From: Candidatus Roizmanbacteria bacterium RIFCSPHIGHO2_12_FULL_38_13 | Lineage (GTDB): Bacteria > Patescibacteriota > Microgenomatia > UBA1406 > GWC2-37-13 | NCBI GenBank assembly: GCA_001789555.1 | Contig: MFZZ01000044.1 | Location: forward strand, 15,924 to 50,011 | Length of the DNA: 34,088 nucleotides | Reading direction: 5' to 3' | In this document: positions 8,550-16,240 of the stretch, piece by piece | Position numbering within the stretch: position 1 is the first letter of the stretch | Layout: each line of letters begins with the position of its first letter | The notes under the pieces: generated by a model | Databases searched by the model: none | What the model saw: only the letters and a program-made list of their open reading frames with translations | What the model was told of the DNA's origin: nothing | Translations under genes and position numbers: made by a program

Positions 8550-9559
8550 ATAGCAGCGGCCATTTTTAAGATCTGTTTTTTACTCAGCCACTCGGTATTA
8601 GTATTACTAGCGTAATTACTAAACTTCATTTTCTTTCCTTTTTTCCATAATAAATTTTTTGGTTCCCTAAAAAGGGTCTTAGAACGTATGGCAAACATAT
8701 CCTTAAATTCAAAAGTATTTTGATTTTCTTCATCCGATATAAGGACTTCATGTAATTTTTCACCTGGACGTATACCAATAAAATTGATTTTACATTCCGG
8801 AGCTATGGCTTTTGCCAGATCGACAACTTTCATACTTGGAATTTTTGGAATAAAGACTTCGCCACCATTCATGAGTTCAATACATTTGATAACAAAGTGT
8901 ACTCCCTGATCAAGCGTGATCCAAAAACGGGTCATTCTTTTGTCCGTAATAGTTATCAATCCTTTCTTTTTCTGATTTATAAAAAGAGGGATCACACTGC
9001 CACGGCTACCAACTACATTACCATATCGTACACAACTTAGTTTTGCGCCGTCAATACTCGAATAATTATTACCCTGAATAAACAACTTTTCTGCAACTAA
9101 TTTTGTTGCTCCATATAAGTTTATAGGGTTTACTGCCTTGTCTGTACTTAATGCAATAACTTTCTTGACCCTATGATCAATCGCGGCATTTATTATATTT
9201 TCCGCGCCATCGATATTGGTCTTGACTGCCTCAATTGGGTTGTACTCTGAAGCTGGCACTTGCTTCATGGCTGCAGCATGCACAATCACATCAATATTAA
9301 TCATAGCCCGATATAATCGTTCTTTATCGCGTACATCACCTATAAAATAACGTAAGCGTTCGTCATCGAATCCGTACATTGTTCTCATCTCCTCTTGCTT
9401 GAGCTCATCACGACTATAAATGACAAGTCTTTTAAAATTGTAATTATCAAGTACCGTCCTAATAAACTTTTTCCCGAATGATCCGGTGCCACCTGTGACT
9501 AGGAGAGTTTTGCCGTCAAGATATTGTTTTATTGATTTCTTTTTTTTAGGCATAATCAT
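8546..9559 (-). CDS. pseB: UDP-N-acetylglucosamine 4,6-dehydratase, PseB/FlaA1/CapE-like
   Basis: 337 residues. LLVTGGTGSFGKKF is the cofactor loop, HAAAMKQVP and LSTDKAVNPINLYGATK carry the Thr-Asp-Lys and YxxxK active-site residues of the FlaA1/PseB dehydratases, and RYGNVVGSRGSVIPLF and IGIRPGEKLHEVL are family hallmarks. The enzyme would convert UDP-GlcNAc to a UDP-4-keto-6-deoxy HexNAc, the entry step to pseudaminic acid, FucNAc/QuiNAc or bacillosamine-type sugars. It is ATGA-coupled on both sides (to the SDR upstream and the RmlD-like gene downstream). A pseudaminate pathway is suggested by the nearby NeuB-type synthase, but the aminotransferase is missing, so UDP-deoxy-HexNAc production is equally possible. 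Confidence 0.9.
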   Translation of the reverse strand: MIMPKKKKSIKQYLDGKTLLVTGGTGSFGKKFIRTVLDNYNFKRLVIYSRDELKQEEMRTMYGFDDERLRYFIGDVRDKERLYRAMINIDVIVHAAAMKQVPASEYNPIEAVKTNIDGAENIINAAIDHRVKKVIALSTDKAVNPINLYGATKLVAEKLFIQGNNYSSIDGAKLSCVRYGNVVGSRGSVIPLFINQKKKGLITITDKRMTRFWITLDQGVHFVIKCIELMNGGEVFIPKIPSMKVVDLAKAIAPECKINFIGIRPGEKLHEVLISDEENQNTFEFKDMFAIRSKTLFREPKNLLWKKGKKMKFSNYASNTNTEWLSKKQILKMAAAI

Positions 9560-10443
9560 GTATTTTTTATTTTTGATCTGGCAAAATAATTATCACGTAT
9601 TATAGCGTCTTTATCTAAATTATTTCTAATTGATTTGTAATATTTATATAACTTGTTTAGTCCTTGGTCATATGAAGTAAATTTGAGATTAGGTATTTCT
9701 GCAACCAAACGATTATTACTAGCTGTATACTGATAATTCATTTTTTTATTTACTACCATCATTTTTTTCTTAACTTTGGAAATTTTAATTATTTTTTTTA
9801 CTAATGATGAGAGCGATATCGATTCAGTTGGCGTAATATTATACGAAGAATATTTCCAATTGTGTTCGATAAAATATTTCACTATAGGAATAAGGTCATC
9901 GATATATAAATAATCAAAAATAACATCCTGTTTTATTTTTATAGGTAAGTCAAATAATGTTTTAACTATTGAATTTGAGATAAATTTATAACGATAATCT
10001 TCATACTTGCCATAAACTCCAAAAAGTCTTAAATTTACAATTTTCTTCTCATTTTTTATGATGTGATGTAACATATATTTGGCAAGTCCATAATCATCTT
10101 TTGGAATAAACTCATCCCAATCGATTTCTTTTACTTTGATAAGATCGCGGGTTTTAGCATATTCTGCACCTGATCCAAAGTGAATAATTTTTTCTACTCC
10201 ATCTATGACGCGCATCAAAGTAGCAAACATACGAAGAGTGCTGTCAAGGATCGTACTTCCTCCACGAACAGCAGCGTTTATGATGATATTTGGTTTTTCT
10301 TTTTTAACATAAATTTCGAATTTTTCATAGTCTAGCAAATTTAAATCTCGACTTGATGGGGCAATAATGTCATAATTTTTCTTTAAAGACTCATGAAGAT
10401 TTTTACCGACAAACCCAGATCCACCTGTAATCAAGATTTTCAT
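9556..10443 (-). CDS. NAD-dependent epimerase/dehydratase family SDR, probable nucleotide-sugar ketoreductase
   Basis: 295 residues. It begins ILITGGSGFVGKNL, has INAAVRGG, FGSGAEY and YGLAK (YxxxK), then FDYLYIDDLI typical of extended SDRs acting on nucleotide sugars. It resembles GDP-fucose-synthase-like reductases in length and motif order. Coming directly after rfbF, rfbG and the TPP enzyme, it is a reasonable candidate for reducing the C-branched or unbranched CDP-4-keto sugar, a role analogous to YerF in yersiniose synthesis; this is inference from position. It ends with an ATGA overlap into the pseB-like gene and lies 23 bp after the TPP gene. Confidence 0.83.
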   Translation of the reverse strand: MKILITGGSGFVGKNLHESLKKNYDIIAPSSRDLNLLDYEKFEIYVKKEKPNIIINAAVRGGSTILDSTLRMFATLMRVIDGVEKIIHFGSGAEYAKTRDLIKVKEIDWDEFIPKDDYGLAKYMLHHIIKNEKKIVNLRLFGVYGKYEDYRYKFISNSIVKTLFDLPIKIKQDVIFDYLYIDDLIPIVKYFIEHNWKYSSYNITPTESISLSSLVKKIIKISKVKKKMMVVNKKMNYQYTASNNRLVAEIPNLKFTSYDQGLNKLYKYYKSIRNNLDKDAIIRDNYFARSKIKNT

Positions 10444-10466
10444 AAAGGAATTATACTAACATTGTT

Positions 10467-12248
10467 TTAATCAAATAAATGCATATTCTCCCTGACTTCT
10501 TTTCTTGGCAAAAAAGGGGCCATATCTTCAAGTGGTCTTGATTCGAGTGTGCCATCGGCTTTGCGAAATGATGTGGCCTTGGGAATCCTATGTTGATCGG
10601 GGTGTACATTGAGTTCACAAAGCACGGGCCCTTCCATATTTAACACTTTTTTAATCATTGTTTTTATTTGATTATTATTCTTAATAAAAGCGTATTTAAT
10701 GTTATATGTTGTTGCCAATTTTTTGAAATTGGGATTAGTTACTCCAGAGTTTTTATCAGAACCAATGAATCTGCTTTCAAAAAAATTGGTCTGTGTTGTG
10801 CGAATAGATTCATAACCTTCGTTACTCACGACAAATATCTTAAGAGGAAGACGATAGTAACTTACTGTAGCAAGCTCCTGAATATTAAACTGTATACTGC
10901 CATCACCGGTCACAAGTATAGTTCTTTTTCTATTATTTGCGACGCATGCTCCAATGCTTGCGGGCAAGCACCAACCCATGGCGCCAAGATTGGCATTTGT
11001 GAATACTCGCTGGCCAGACTTCACTTTAAATGCTTGATACATGCTTACTGCATCAAGAGAATTGCCAGAGAGTACGACATCACCAGCTTTAAGAAGATCC
11101 GAGAGTATGTCAAAAAAAATATAAGTATTGACGTATTTTTTGTCTTTTAAAAATTCAGGAATTATTTGCAGATACTTCTTTTTCCAAAGATTTGAGGCAT
11201 CAAGCCATTTTTTATCCGGATAAAATTTTTGATCTATGGTGAGTCTAAGAAATTGTTCTATAAACAATTTTGCATCCGAGTGAACAGCTAGATCTAAACT
11301 TACGGTAGGCTTTGTCAATTCGCCTTTGTCGATGTCGACCATGATTCTTTTTGCTTTTGGAGCAAATCCTTTGAGATCAAATCCTCGTGAAGCAAGACTA
11401 AGACTTGCGCCAATAACAAGTAATAAGTCTGCATTTTGAAGAATAAAATTACCGGCTCTATTTCCTACAGGTCCAAATTTACCAACCAGAAGTGGTTCGC
11501 TATGAGGAACCAAATCAAGTCCATTGTAGGGAAGTAAAATAGGAGCGCGGACTTTTTTAATAAATTCTTTAAGTTGTTTTTCTGCATGTGCAAGACGAAC
11601 TCCATGTCCTAGTATGAGTACAGGTCGTTTGGCTTTTTTAAGTAGTTGTATGGTTTTTTTTATTTGTTGAGTAAAAATTTTCGGAACTTCCTTTTTTTTT
11701 TGAGTAAAACCTTGTAACTTGCTAACGTCAATAGTTGCACCCTGTATATCAAGCGGCACATCAATCCACACGGGTCCTGGTCTTCCTGTAGTTGCGATGA
11801 AGTAGGCCTTTTCAAGTTCATAGCGAATACGGAGAGGATTTTTTATGGTTACGGCATATTTTGTTATGTGCCGAGCCATGCCTACAATATTCAATTCCTG
11901 TGGCCCCAATTGCCGCAGTTTTTTATAATCTGCGATAATATCGGTACGTACTTGGCCCGAGATGATAATCATAGGCACTGAATCTGTCCACGCTCCAGCG
12001 ACTCCGGTAAACGCATTTGTACCTCCAGGTCCCGTGGTTACGAGACAAGCCCCGACGTTGTTTTTAACACGCGCATATCCTTCTGCACCCATCGCCGATG
12101 CCTGTTCGTGATGATTTGATATATATTTAATCTTTTCATTTTTTCCAACAGAATCACAAAGATGCATTATACCTCCTCCTGATACTAAAAAAATATCAGT
12201 TATTTCTTTTTCTACCAAAAAATGGACGATATAATCTGCAACTTTCAT
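10467..12248 (-). CDS. Thiamine pyrophosphate-dependent acetolactate synthase-like enzyme
   Basis: 593 residues from the preferred start. The full three-domain TPP fold is present. The N-terminal PYR domain has the catalytic glutamate in NHHEQASAMGAEGYAR (about E48) and TTGPGGTNAFTGVAGAW. The middle domain has VLILGHGVRL. The C-terminal PP domain has VTGDGSIQFNIQELAT with a downstream Asn (VVSNEGY), the Mg/TPP-binding GDG..N motif. The track starts 6 codons earlier; the ATG at 12248 is preferred because it forms an ATGA overlap with the rfbG stop and aligns with the family's MKVADYI start. Next to rfbF/rfbG and lacking an IlvN subunit or other ilv genes, it is more likely a sugar-modifying enzyme (YerE-like two-carbon addition) than an amino-acid enzyme; that role is inference. 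Confidence 0.9.
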   Translation of the reverse strand: MKVADYIVHFLVEKEITDIFLVSGGGIMHLCDSVGKNEKIKYISNHHEQASAMGAEGYARVKNNVGACLVTTGPGGTNAFTGVAGAWTDSVPMIIISGQVRTDIIADYKKLRQLGPQELNIVGMARHITKYAVTIKNPLRIRYELEKAYFIATTGRPGPVWIDVPLDIQGATIDVSKLQGFTQKKKEVPKIFTQQIKKTIQLLKKAKRPVLILGHGVRLAHAEKQLKEFIKKVRAPILLPYNGLDLVPHSEPLLVGKFGPVGNRAGNFILQNADLLLVIGASLSLASRGFDLKGFAPKAKRIMVDIDKGELTKPTVSLDLAVHSDAKLFIEQFLRLTIDQKFYPDKKWLDASNLWKKKYLQIIPEFLKDKKYVNTYIFFDILSDLLKAGDVVLSGNSLDAVSMYQAFKVKSGQRVFTNANLGAMGWCLPASIGACVANNRKRTILVTGDGSIQFNIQELATVSYYRLPLKIFVVSNEGYESIRTTQTNFFESRFIGSDKNSGVTNPNFKKLATTYNIKYAFIKNNNQIKTMIKKVLNMEGPVLCELNVHPDQHRIPKATSFRKADGTLESRPLEDMAPFLPRKEVRENMHLFD

Positions 12249-13201
12249 ACGATTTTTGTGTACCAACGATAGATGCGTGATGAGGTAGTAATAACTGTAG
12301 ATTTTGCCTCCCAGCCGATTTTTTTCCTGATTTTTGTGTAGTCAAGCGACTGATAAGGGATCTCATTTTTGGCTTTATCAAGTATTTTATACTTCAATTT
12401 TTTCTTTAATGATTTTTCGACAATCCGAATCAACTCTAAAACCGAAAAAGTGTCATCAGATCCGAAGTTAAAAGCTTCACCTTTCACTTCCCGAATATTA
12501 TTTGCCAACATAAGATATCCACGCACCACATCTTTGACATAAAGATAATCGCGTACATACTTACCGTCACTTCTAATGGACAATACTTCATCTTTTATTA
12601 AAGATTTCATAATCCCCGGTATTATGCGTGAATAATTTAAATCACCTTCACCATAAATGTTTCCAAATCTAGTGATGACAACTGGCACTCCATATGTTTT
12701 GTAATAAGAATAGGCGATAAGATCGGCTGCGGATTTTGATACTTCGTAAGGGTGATCGCCGCGTAAAGAATCCGACTCAACATATTTTGATTTTGAAAGT
12801 TTGCCGTATGCTTTATCGGATGAGGCAACAATGACTCCTTTGATGCGAGGATAAAGTCGTGCACACTCTAAAATATTCGTCGTCCCAGAAATGTTTGAGT
12901 CAAGTGTGCGGCGTGGGTGATAATATGCTGCTTCAACCAGTGGCTGGGCGGCAAGGTGAAAAATGAAATCAACTTCATATTTTGTAATTAAGTCAAAAAT
13001 TCGCTCAAAATTGACGATGTCAACTGGGGCGAGAACTGTTTTTTTATCAAGTTTTTGAGTAAAAAAATAAGACTTCGGATCTAATGATTGATAAGTGGTT
13101 ATAACATTTGCACCCTGATCGATAAGTTCTTCGACCAGATGTGAGCCGACAAAACCCGTCCCACCCGTAACTAAGATTGTTTTGTTTTTTAGATTGTTCA
13201 T
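12245..13201 (-). CDS. rfbG: CDP-glucose 4,6-dehydratase
   Basis: 318 residues from the ATG at 13201. It has the cofactor loop ILVTGGTGFVGSHL, FHLAAQPLVEAAYYHP, VVASSDKAYG and PYEVSKSAADLIA (YxxxK), the pattern of RfbG-type CDP-glucose 4,6-dehydratases, which yield CDP-4-keto-6-deoxyglucose. The partner rfbF lies immediately upstream. The track start (13207) is two codons earlier; the ATG at 13201 forms an ATGA overlap with the rfbF stop at 13198-13200, the coupling seen repeatedly in this operon. Both starts are possible. It in turn couples by ATGA to the TPP enzyme. Confidence 0.9.
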   Translation of the reverse strand: MNNLKNKTILVTGGTGFVGSHLVEELIDQGANVITTYQSLDPKSYFFTQKLDKKTVLAPVDIVNFERIFDLITKYEVDFIFHLAAQPLVEAAYYHPRRTLDSNISGTTNILECARLYPRIKGVIVASSDKAYGKLSKSKYVESDSLRGDHPYEVSKSAADLIAYSYYKTYGVPVVITRFGNIYGEGDLNYSRIIPGIMKSLIKDEVLSIRSDGKYVRDYLYVKDVVRGYLMLANNIREVKGEAFNFGSDDTFSVLELIRIVEKSLKKKLKYKILDKAKNEIPYQSLDYTKIRKKIGWEAKSTVITTSSRIYRWYTKIV

Positions 13202-13977
13202 TTCCATACCTTCCAGGGAGGATTTTTACCCAGCCAAAGCTTATTTAAATCTTCAAGCTCTTTATAAGTGTCAATGGCGTACCAAAAACCTTCATGTTTA
13301 TAAAGCGAAAGCTGTTTTTCACGGGCAAGCCTTCTTAGCGCCTCATGTTCCATTTCACCAGCTTTAAGATAATCAAATACTCGTTTATCAAAAATCATAA
13401 AGCCTCCGTTTACCCAGTCTGAAAGTACCGGTTTTTCCTGAAAACCGAAAATTTGATTTTTTTTGCCGACCTTAACAAGACCGTACTTTGATCTGGGATG
13501 TACTCCGGTTATTGTGCCGATTGTTTTTTGTTTTTTATGATATTTGACAAGTAATTGAGGGTCAATATCAGCAACTCCATCTCCATAAGTAACCATAAAA
13601 TATTTATCGTTTTTAGGAATATATTCTTTACAACGTAGGATGCGTTCACCAGGCAAAGTGTCAATGCCGGTATCTACAAATGTTATTTTGAACCGGTCCA
13701 AGTAACGTCTATTTTCAAAATGAAAATTGGTTTTATGAGTATTGGTGTCCAGAGTAAAATCGGTCGTGAACGCCTTTTGATTTAGAAAAAAATCCTTGAT
13801 GTAATCTGCTTTATAGCCCAAAGCTAAAATAAATTCATTGAAGCCGGCAGAAGCATAGATTTTCATGACATGCCAGATGATAGGTTGGTTGCCGACATAA
13901 ACCATCGGCTTTGGTTTGAACTCCGTCTCTTCTTTTAAGCGTGTTCCCGTGCCGCCACAAAGGATAATGACTTTCAT
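13198..13977 (-). CDS. rfbF: Glucose-1-phosphate cytidylyltransferase
   Basis: 259 residues, the usual length for RfbF. The N-terminus IILCGGTGTRLKEET is the nucleotidyltransferase signature; KPKPMVYVGNQPIIWHVM, FMVTYGDGVADID, TGVHPRSKYGLV and QEKPVLSDWVNGGFMIF follow the family closely. It makes CDP-glucose from CTP and glucose-1-phosphate, the committed step of the CDP-deoxy/branched sugar pathway. It is the first gene of the ATGA-coupled operon running to the NeuB-type gene. A TAGACT box lies 9 nt upstream of the ATG, a weak promoter candidate. Confidence 0.95.
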   Translation of the reverse strand: MKVIILCGGTGTRLKEETEFKPKPMVYVGNQPIIWHVMKIYASAGFNEFILALGYKADYIKDFFLNQKAFTTDFTLDTNTHKTNFHFENRRYLDRFKITFVDTGIDTLPGERILRCKEYIPKNDKYFMVTYGDGVADIDPQLLVKYHKKQKTIGTITGVHPRSKYGLVKVGKKNQIFGFQEKPVLSDWVNGGFMIFDKRVFDYLKAGEMEHEALRRLAREKQLSLYKHEGFWYAIDTYKELEDLNKLWLGKNPPWKVWK

Positions 13978-14028
13978 AAATTTACTAGTCTATTTTAAAT
14001 CTTTTTCGCGCTTTTGCAAGGAAAGCAA

Positions 14029-14220
14029 TCACTGCGCGCATGTATGTTGTTCACCTTCCATATAAAGGGCACCGCATTTCTCGCATTTCATGCGTTTTTC
14101 AAATGTATGTCCTTTATGTGCGCACCCTTCCGTGCCGCATGCTGTAAGCCCACCATCGAATTGCTCTTGACTGATAACAGCTCCGCATCCTCCCGTACAA
14201 ATGTATACTGTTTTATCCAT
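14029..14220 (-). CDS. Small zinc-ribbon-like protein of unknown function
   Basis: 63 residues rich in cysteine: CTGGC near the start, CGTEGC in the middle, CEKC and a final HTC. The spacing suggests one or two zinc-binding ribbons. The protein is soluble and has no signal or membrane segment. The opposite-strand ORF of 72 residues at the same place is a shadow. It lies between rfbF and a repeat-filled spacer, on the same strand as both neighbours. No function can be assigned. Confidence 0.72.
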   Translation of the reverse strand: MDKTVYICTGGCGAVISQEQFDGGLTACGTEGCAHKGHTFEKRMKCEKCGALYMEGEQHTCAQ

Positions 14221-14225
14221 ATTTA

Positions 14226-14326
14226 CGTGTAACTTGTAACTCGAAACTCATAGCTTGAAACTCGTAACTCATAGCTTACTTGATTCCAAGCTCCAAGTTA
14301 TGAGCTCCAAGTTTTAAGTTACGTGT
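14226..14326. repeat. Degenerate AACTCGTAACT/AGTTACGAGTT repeat block F1, imperfect palindrome
   Basis: The spacer between the zinc-ribbon and methyltransferase genes consists of roughly ten-base units such as AACTTGTAACTCGAAACTC, switching to the complementary sense (CCAAGTTATGAGCTCCAAG) in its second half. The block is thus a long imperfect inverted repeat. Related blocks occur at 23104-23146, 24478-24533 and 25621-25653. Confidence 0.75.
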
Positions 14327-14327
14327 T

Positions 14328-15191
14328 TCATTTTACTTTCTTAACAACCGCAACAAGTGTCAACCCCAATGGCAAGCCGCCGATCATATTTTCTATTTTT
14401 AATATACTATCAAGAACGGCTCGAACAAATTTACTAATAAACGATTTACTATAACGCATTTCTTCGTTTATCTGTTTGTGAAGTATTTTTTCATACAAAA
14501 AATAAATAAAGTAGCCGACTATATTCCAAAAAGTTAAAGTCTCAATTTCATAATATTCGTCATGCCGAACTTGTTTCGGCATCTCTCCAGATCCTGAAAC
14601 AAGTTCAGGATGACGTCTGCTAATCGATTCAATAATTCTTTTTTTTAAGACTGATTTATCATATCTTCGATAATGACCCCATGCTTTATCTCGTTTCCCA
14701 TAAAGATGCAAGTGAGCTGGAACCGTAATGACAAGTCTGCCACCAGGTTTTACAAATGACCATAAGTTCTGAAGTGCCTTTTTGTCCTCACTGATGTGCT
14801 CAATTACATCGCTTGCGATAACCACATCATAAGTTTCGTTCCCAGTCATTTTTGTGATATCTCCTTGTCTTACATCAATTTCCTTAAGCCTTGGATCTTT
14901 TTTAATATTTTCTACAAGCTCCATCTCAAGCTCATATCCTGCAACTTCAAAACCTTTATTCTTGAAAAACTTCAGGAAAAGACCATTTCCGGCACCAACG
15001 TCGAGAAGTTTTGGCTTTAGCCGAACGTCATGCCGAACTTGTTTCGGCATCCCATTGGATCCTGAATTAAGTTCAGGATGACGACCTACTAACTTCGAAT
15101 AAATAAACCCCGCCAAATTCGTGATCCGCAGGTCATAATCAGTAGTGGCAAGATGATGTTGTTGTGAACCGAGGTCTTTATCTGCTTTCAT
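14328..15191 (-). CDS. Class I SAM-dependent methyltransferase with two in-frame palindromic repeat insertions
   Basis: 287 residues. The Rossmann core has LLDVGAGNGLFLKFF (motif I, about 62-76), YDVVIASDVIEHI (about 121-133) and VKPGGRLVITVPA (about 148-159), the Methyltransf_11/23 pattern. After it come WGHYRRYDK and a C-terminal hydrophobic segment (NIVGYFIYFLY). Two 19-residue peptides, RHPELNSGSNGMPKQVRHD (37-55) and RHPELVSGSGEMPKQVRHD (193-211), come from copies of the same 58-bp palindromic element and interrupt the domain just before motif I and in the C-terminal half. Both copies keep the frame, and no stop is created. Without them the protein would be about 250 residues, usual for this family. 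Substrate unknown; a glycan or lipid carrier role fits the context. Confidence 0.85.
   Translation of the reverse strand: MKADKDLGSQQHHLATTDYDLRITNLAGFIYSKLVGRHPELNSGSNGMPKQVRHDVRLKPKLLDVGAGNGLFLKFFKNKGFEVAGYELEMELVENIKKDPRLKEIDVRQGDITKMTGNETYDVVIASDVIEHISEDKKALQNLWSFVKPGGRLVITVPAHLHLYGKRDKAWGHYRRYDKSVLKKRIIESISRRHPELVSGSGEMPKQVRHDEYYEIETLTFWNIVGYFIYFLYEKILHKQINEEMRYSKSFISKFVRAVLDSILKIENMIGGLPLGLTLVAVVKKVK
14558..14615. repeat. Palindromic element copy A, inside the methyltransferase ORF
   Basis: 58 bp starting CGTCATGCCGAACTTGTTTC and ending TTCAGGATGACG. The ends are complementary (CGTCAT / ATGACG) and enclose two smaller hairpins (ATGCCGAA..TTCGGCAT and TCCTGAA..TTCAGGA). It is translated in frame in the host gene. 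Confidence 0.9.
15026..15083. repeat. Palindromic element copy B, inside the methyltransferase ORF
   Basis: 58 bp, same ends and same first 26 bases as copy A, differing in the centre and right hairpin (TCCTGAATTAAGTTCAGGA). It has the same orientation and reading frame as copy A within the gene. Confidence 0.9.
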
Positions 15192-15222
15192 AGGTATAGC
15201 TCAAATTTTACAAAAGATATGA

Positions 15223-15245
15223 AGTATAATCTACAGCATGTCTGA
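15223..15245 (+). repeat. 23-bp direct repeat, left copy (-10 box plus start codons)
   Basis: This is identical over 23 bases to 16241-16263 (core TATAATCTACAGCATGTCTG). It contains a TATAAT box, 7 nt, and ATG-TCT-GA. Here the start opens a 9-codon frame (MSDIRFFNK, stop at 15265-15267) instead of a gene. Confidence 0.85.
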
Positions 15246-15267
15246 TATTCGCTTTTTCAATAAATAA
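15238..15267 (+). other. Vestigial 9-codon ORF behind a duplicated promoter
   Basis: ATG at 15238 follows a perfect TATAAT (15225-15230) by 7 nt, and the frame MSDIRFFNK stops at TAA. It shares its promoter and first codons with the 140-residue gene at 16256. It is either a decayed start left by duplication or a leader peptide; the former seems more likely. There is no evidence that it is a functional gene. Confidence 0.35.
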
Positions 15268-15316
15268 CAAAATAGTATTCATATAATATTCGTTAGCTAA
15301 AAAATAACCTATAATA

Positions 15317-15345
15317 TTGAAACGCTGACCTTCTTTAAGTATAAT
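15317..15345 (+). promoter_or_regulatory. Sigma-70-type promoter TTGAAA-17-TATAAT for the gene at 15356
   Basis: TTGAAA at 15317-15322 and TATAAT at 15340-15345 are separated by exactly 17 bases. The expected transcript start (about 15352) is only a few bases before the TTG start at 15356, so the message is nearly leaderless. Confidence 0.7.
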
Positions 15346-15355
15346 ATCGTTCAAC

Positions 15356-16231
15356 TTGGAAAATATACGACGTCGATTCTCAAATCTATGGGAAACCCCT
15401 CATAAACAACCTCCTAGGGAGGCATATCAGTTTTATCAAGAACTAATACAGCCTGATAACATTGTAGGAGTCATTGGACCATTTAATAACTTTATTGACA
15501 AACCCGCACTAATGCAAGCTTGTCATTGTGTTTCGGGTGGAAATGGTTCTGTATTTGTGATTGATCCTCAATGGGGACCTCAAAAGGAGCCAATAGACGA
15601 ATCGAGTGAAAAGCAGAAAAAGCACTTTAGTGAAGTAGCAGGACTTGGAGATTTTTCAAGTAACCATTTGAGACAAATTCAGATAGCAAAATCCAATGGT
15701 ATTAAATTAACATTACCTCAATGGCTTGGTCCAGACAGCGCTGCACAAAAAATTGAATTGCCAAATGACTCTCTTGATGTAATAGTAGATCATAGTGTTT
15801 CTGTATTTCTAAGCGGCGGTCGCCTTAACCGTGATCCTATAGAATGTATGTCAACAATGAATTCATGCTACAGAGAGTATAATCGAGTTCTAAAACCCGG
15901 AGGCATATTAATATTACAAACTGACAGAAGCGAATATAGATTAAAAAACAATCCATTTATAAGGTCACTATTGGACGTTTTTTTAGAAAATAACGGTTTT
16001 GATATCGAAGAATTTCGGGTAACTGACGCTTTTAGAATTCCTGTATCAACTGATGTATATGATAATTGGGAGCAAAGAGAATTCCCCAAACCTTTTGATT
16101 CTGATAAATTCAGCGCATACAGCATGTTCAAAAGAATGGTAAATATTGATGGAGCATATTATCTTGTTTTAGATAAACCATGGTCGCAGGGGCCAGATAT
16201 GCTGATATGTACAAAAGCAAATGAATCATAA
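15356..16231 (+). CDS. Divergent SAM-dependent methyltransferase-like protein
   Basis: 291 residues with a TTG start. The back half of a class I methyltransferase is recognisable: an acidic strand end GSVFVIDPQ (about 66-74), LPNDSLDVIVDHSVSVFLS (motif II region), then EYNRVLKPGGILILQTDRSEY. The glycine-rich SAM loop is unusual: VGVIGPFNN stands where GxGxG is expected. A methyltransferase fold is therefore likely, while SAM use and substrate are uncertain. The TTG start is chosen because a consensus promoter ends 10 nt upstream and no in-frame ATG precedes the conserved part. It heads a three-gene plus-strand group and lies between the two copies of a 23-bp promoter repeat, as if inserted there. 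Confidence 0.75.
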   Translation: MENIRRRFSNLWETPHKQPPREAYQFYQELIQPDNIVGVIGPFNNFIDKPALMQACHCVSGGNGSVFVIDPQWGPQKEPIDESSEKQKKHFSEVAGLGDFSSNHLRQIQIAKSNGIKLTLPQWLGPDSAAQKIELPNDSLDVIVDHSVSVFLSGGRLNRDPIECMSTMNSCYREYNRVLKPGGILILQTDRSEYRLKNNPFIRSLLDVFLENNGFDIEEFRVTDAFRIPVSTDVYDNWEQREFPKPFDSDKFSAYSMFKRMVNIDGAYYLVLDKPWSQGPDMLICTKANES

Positions 16232-16240
16232 TCTATTTCG

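Noticed and set aside
6584-9559. Complete pseudaminic acid operon
   Set aside because: Only PseB- and PseI/NeuB-like genes are present; PseC, PseH, PseG and PseF are missing.
10668-11150. 160-residue plus-strand ORF inside the TPP enzyme gene
   Set aside because: Antisense to a fully conserved TPP-enzyme domain; no promoter and no recognisable protein.
10467-12248. Branched-chain amino acid acetolactate synthase (ilvB)
   Set aside because: No regulatory subunit or other ilv genes; the gene is coupled to rfbG and an SDR in a sugar operon.
14014-14232. 72-residue plus-strand ORF
   Set aside because: Antisense shadow of the zinc-ribbon gene; the minus-strand reading has ordered Cys pairs.
14226-14326. 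Possible CRISPR array (short repeated units)
   Set aside because: Units are about 10 bases, degenerate and contiguous, without unique spacers of constant length; no cas gene is nearby.
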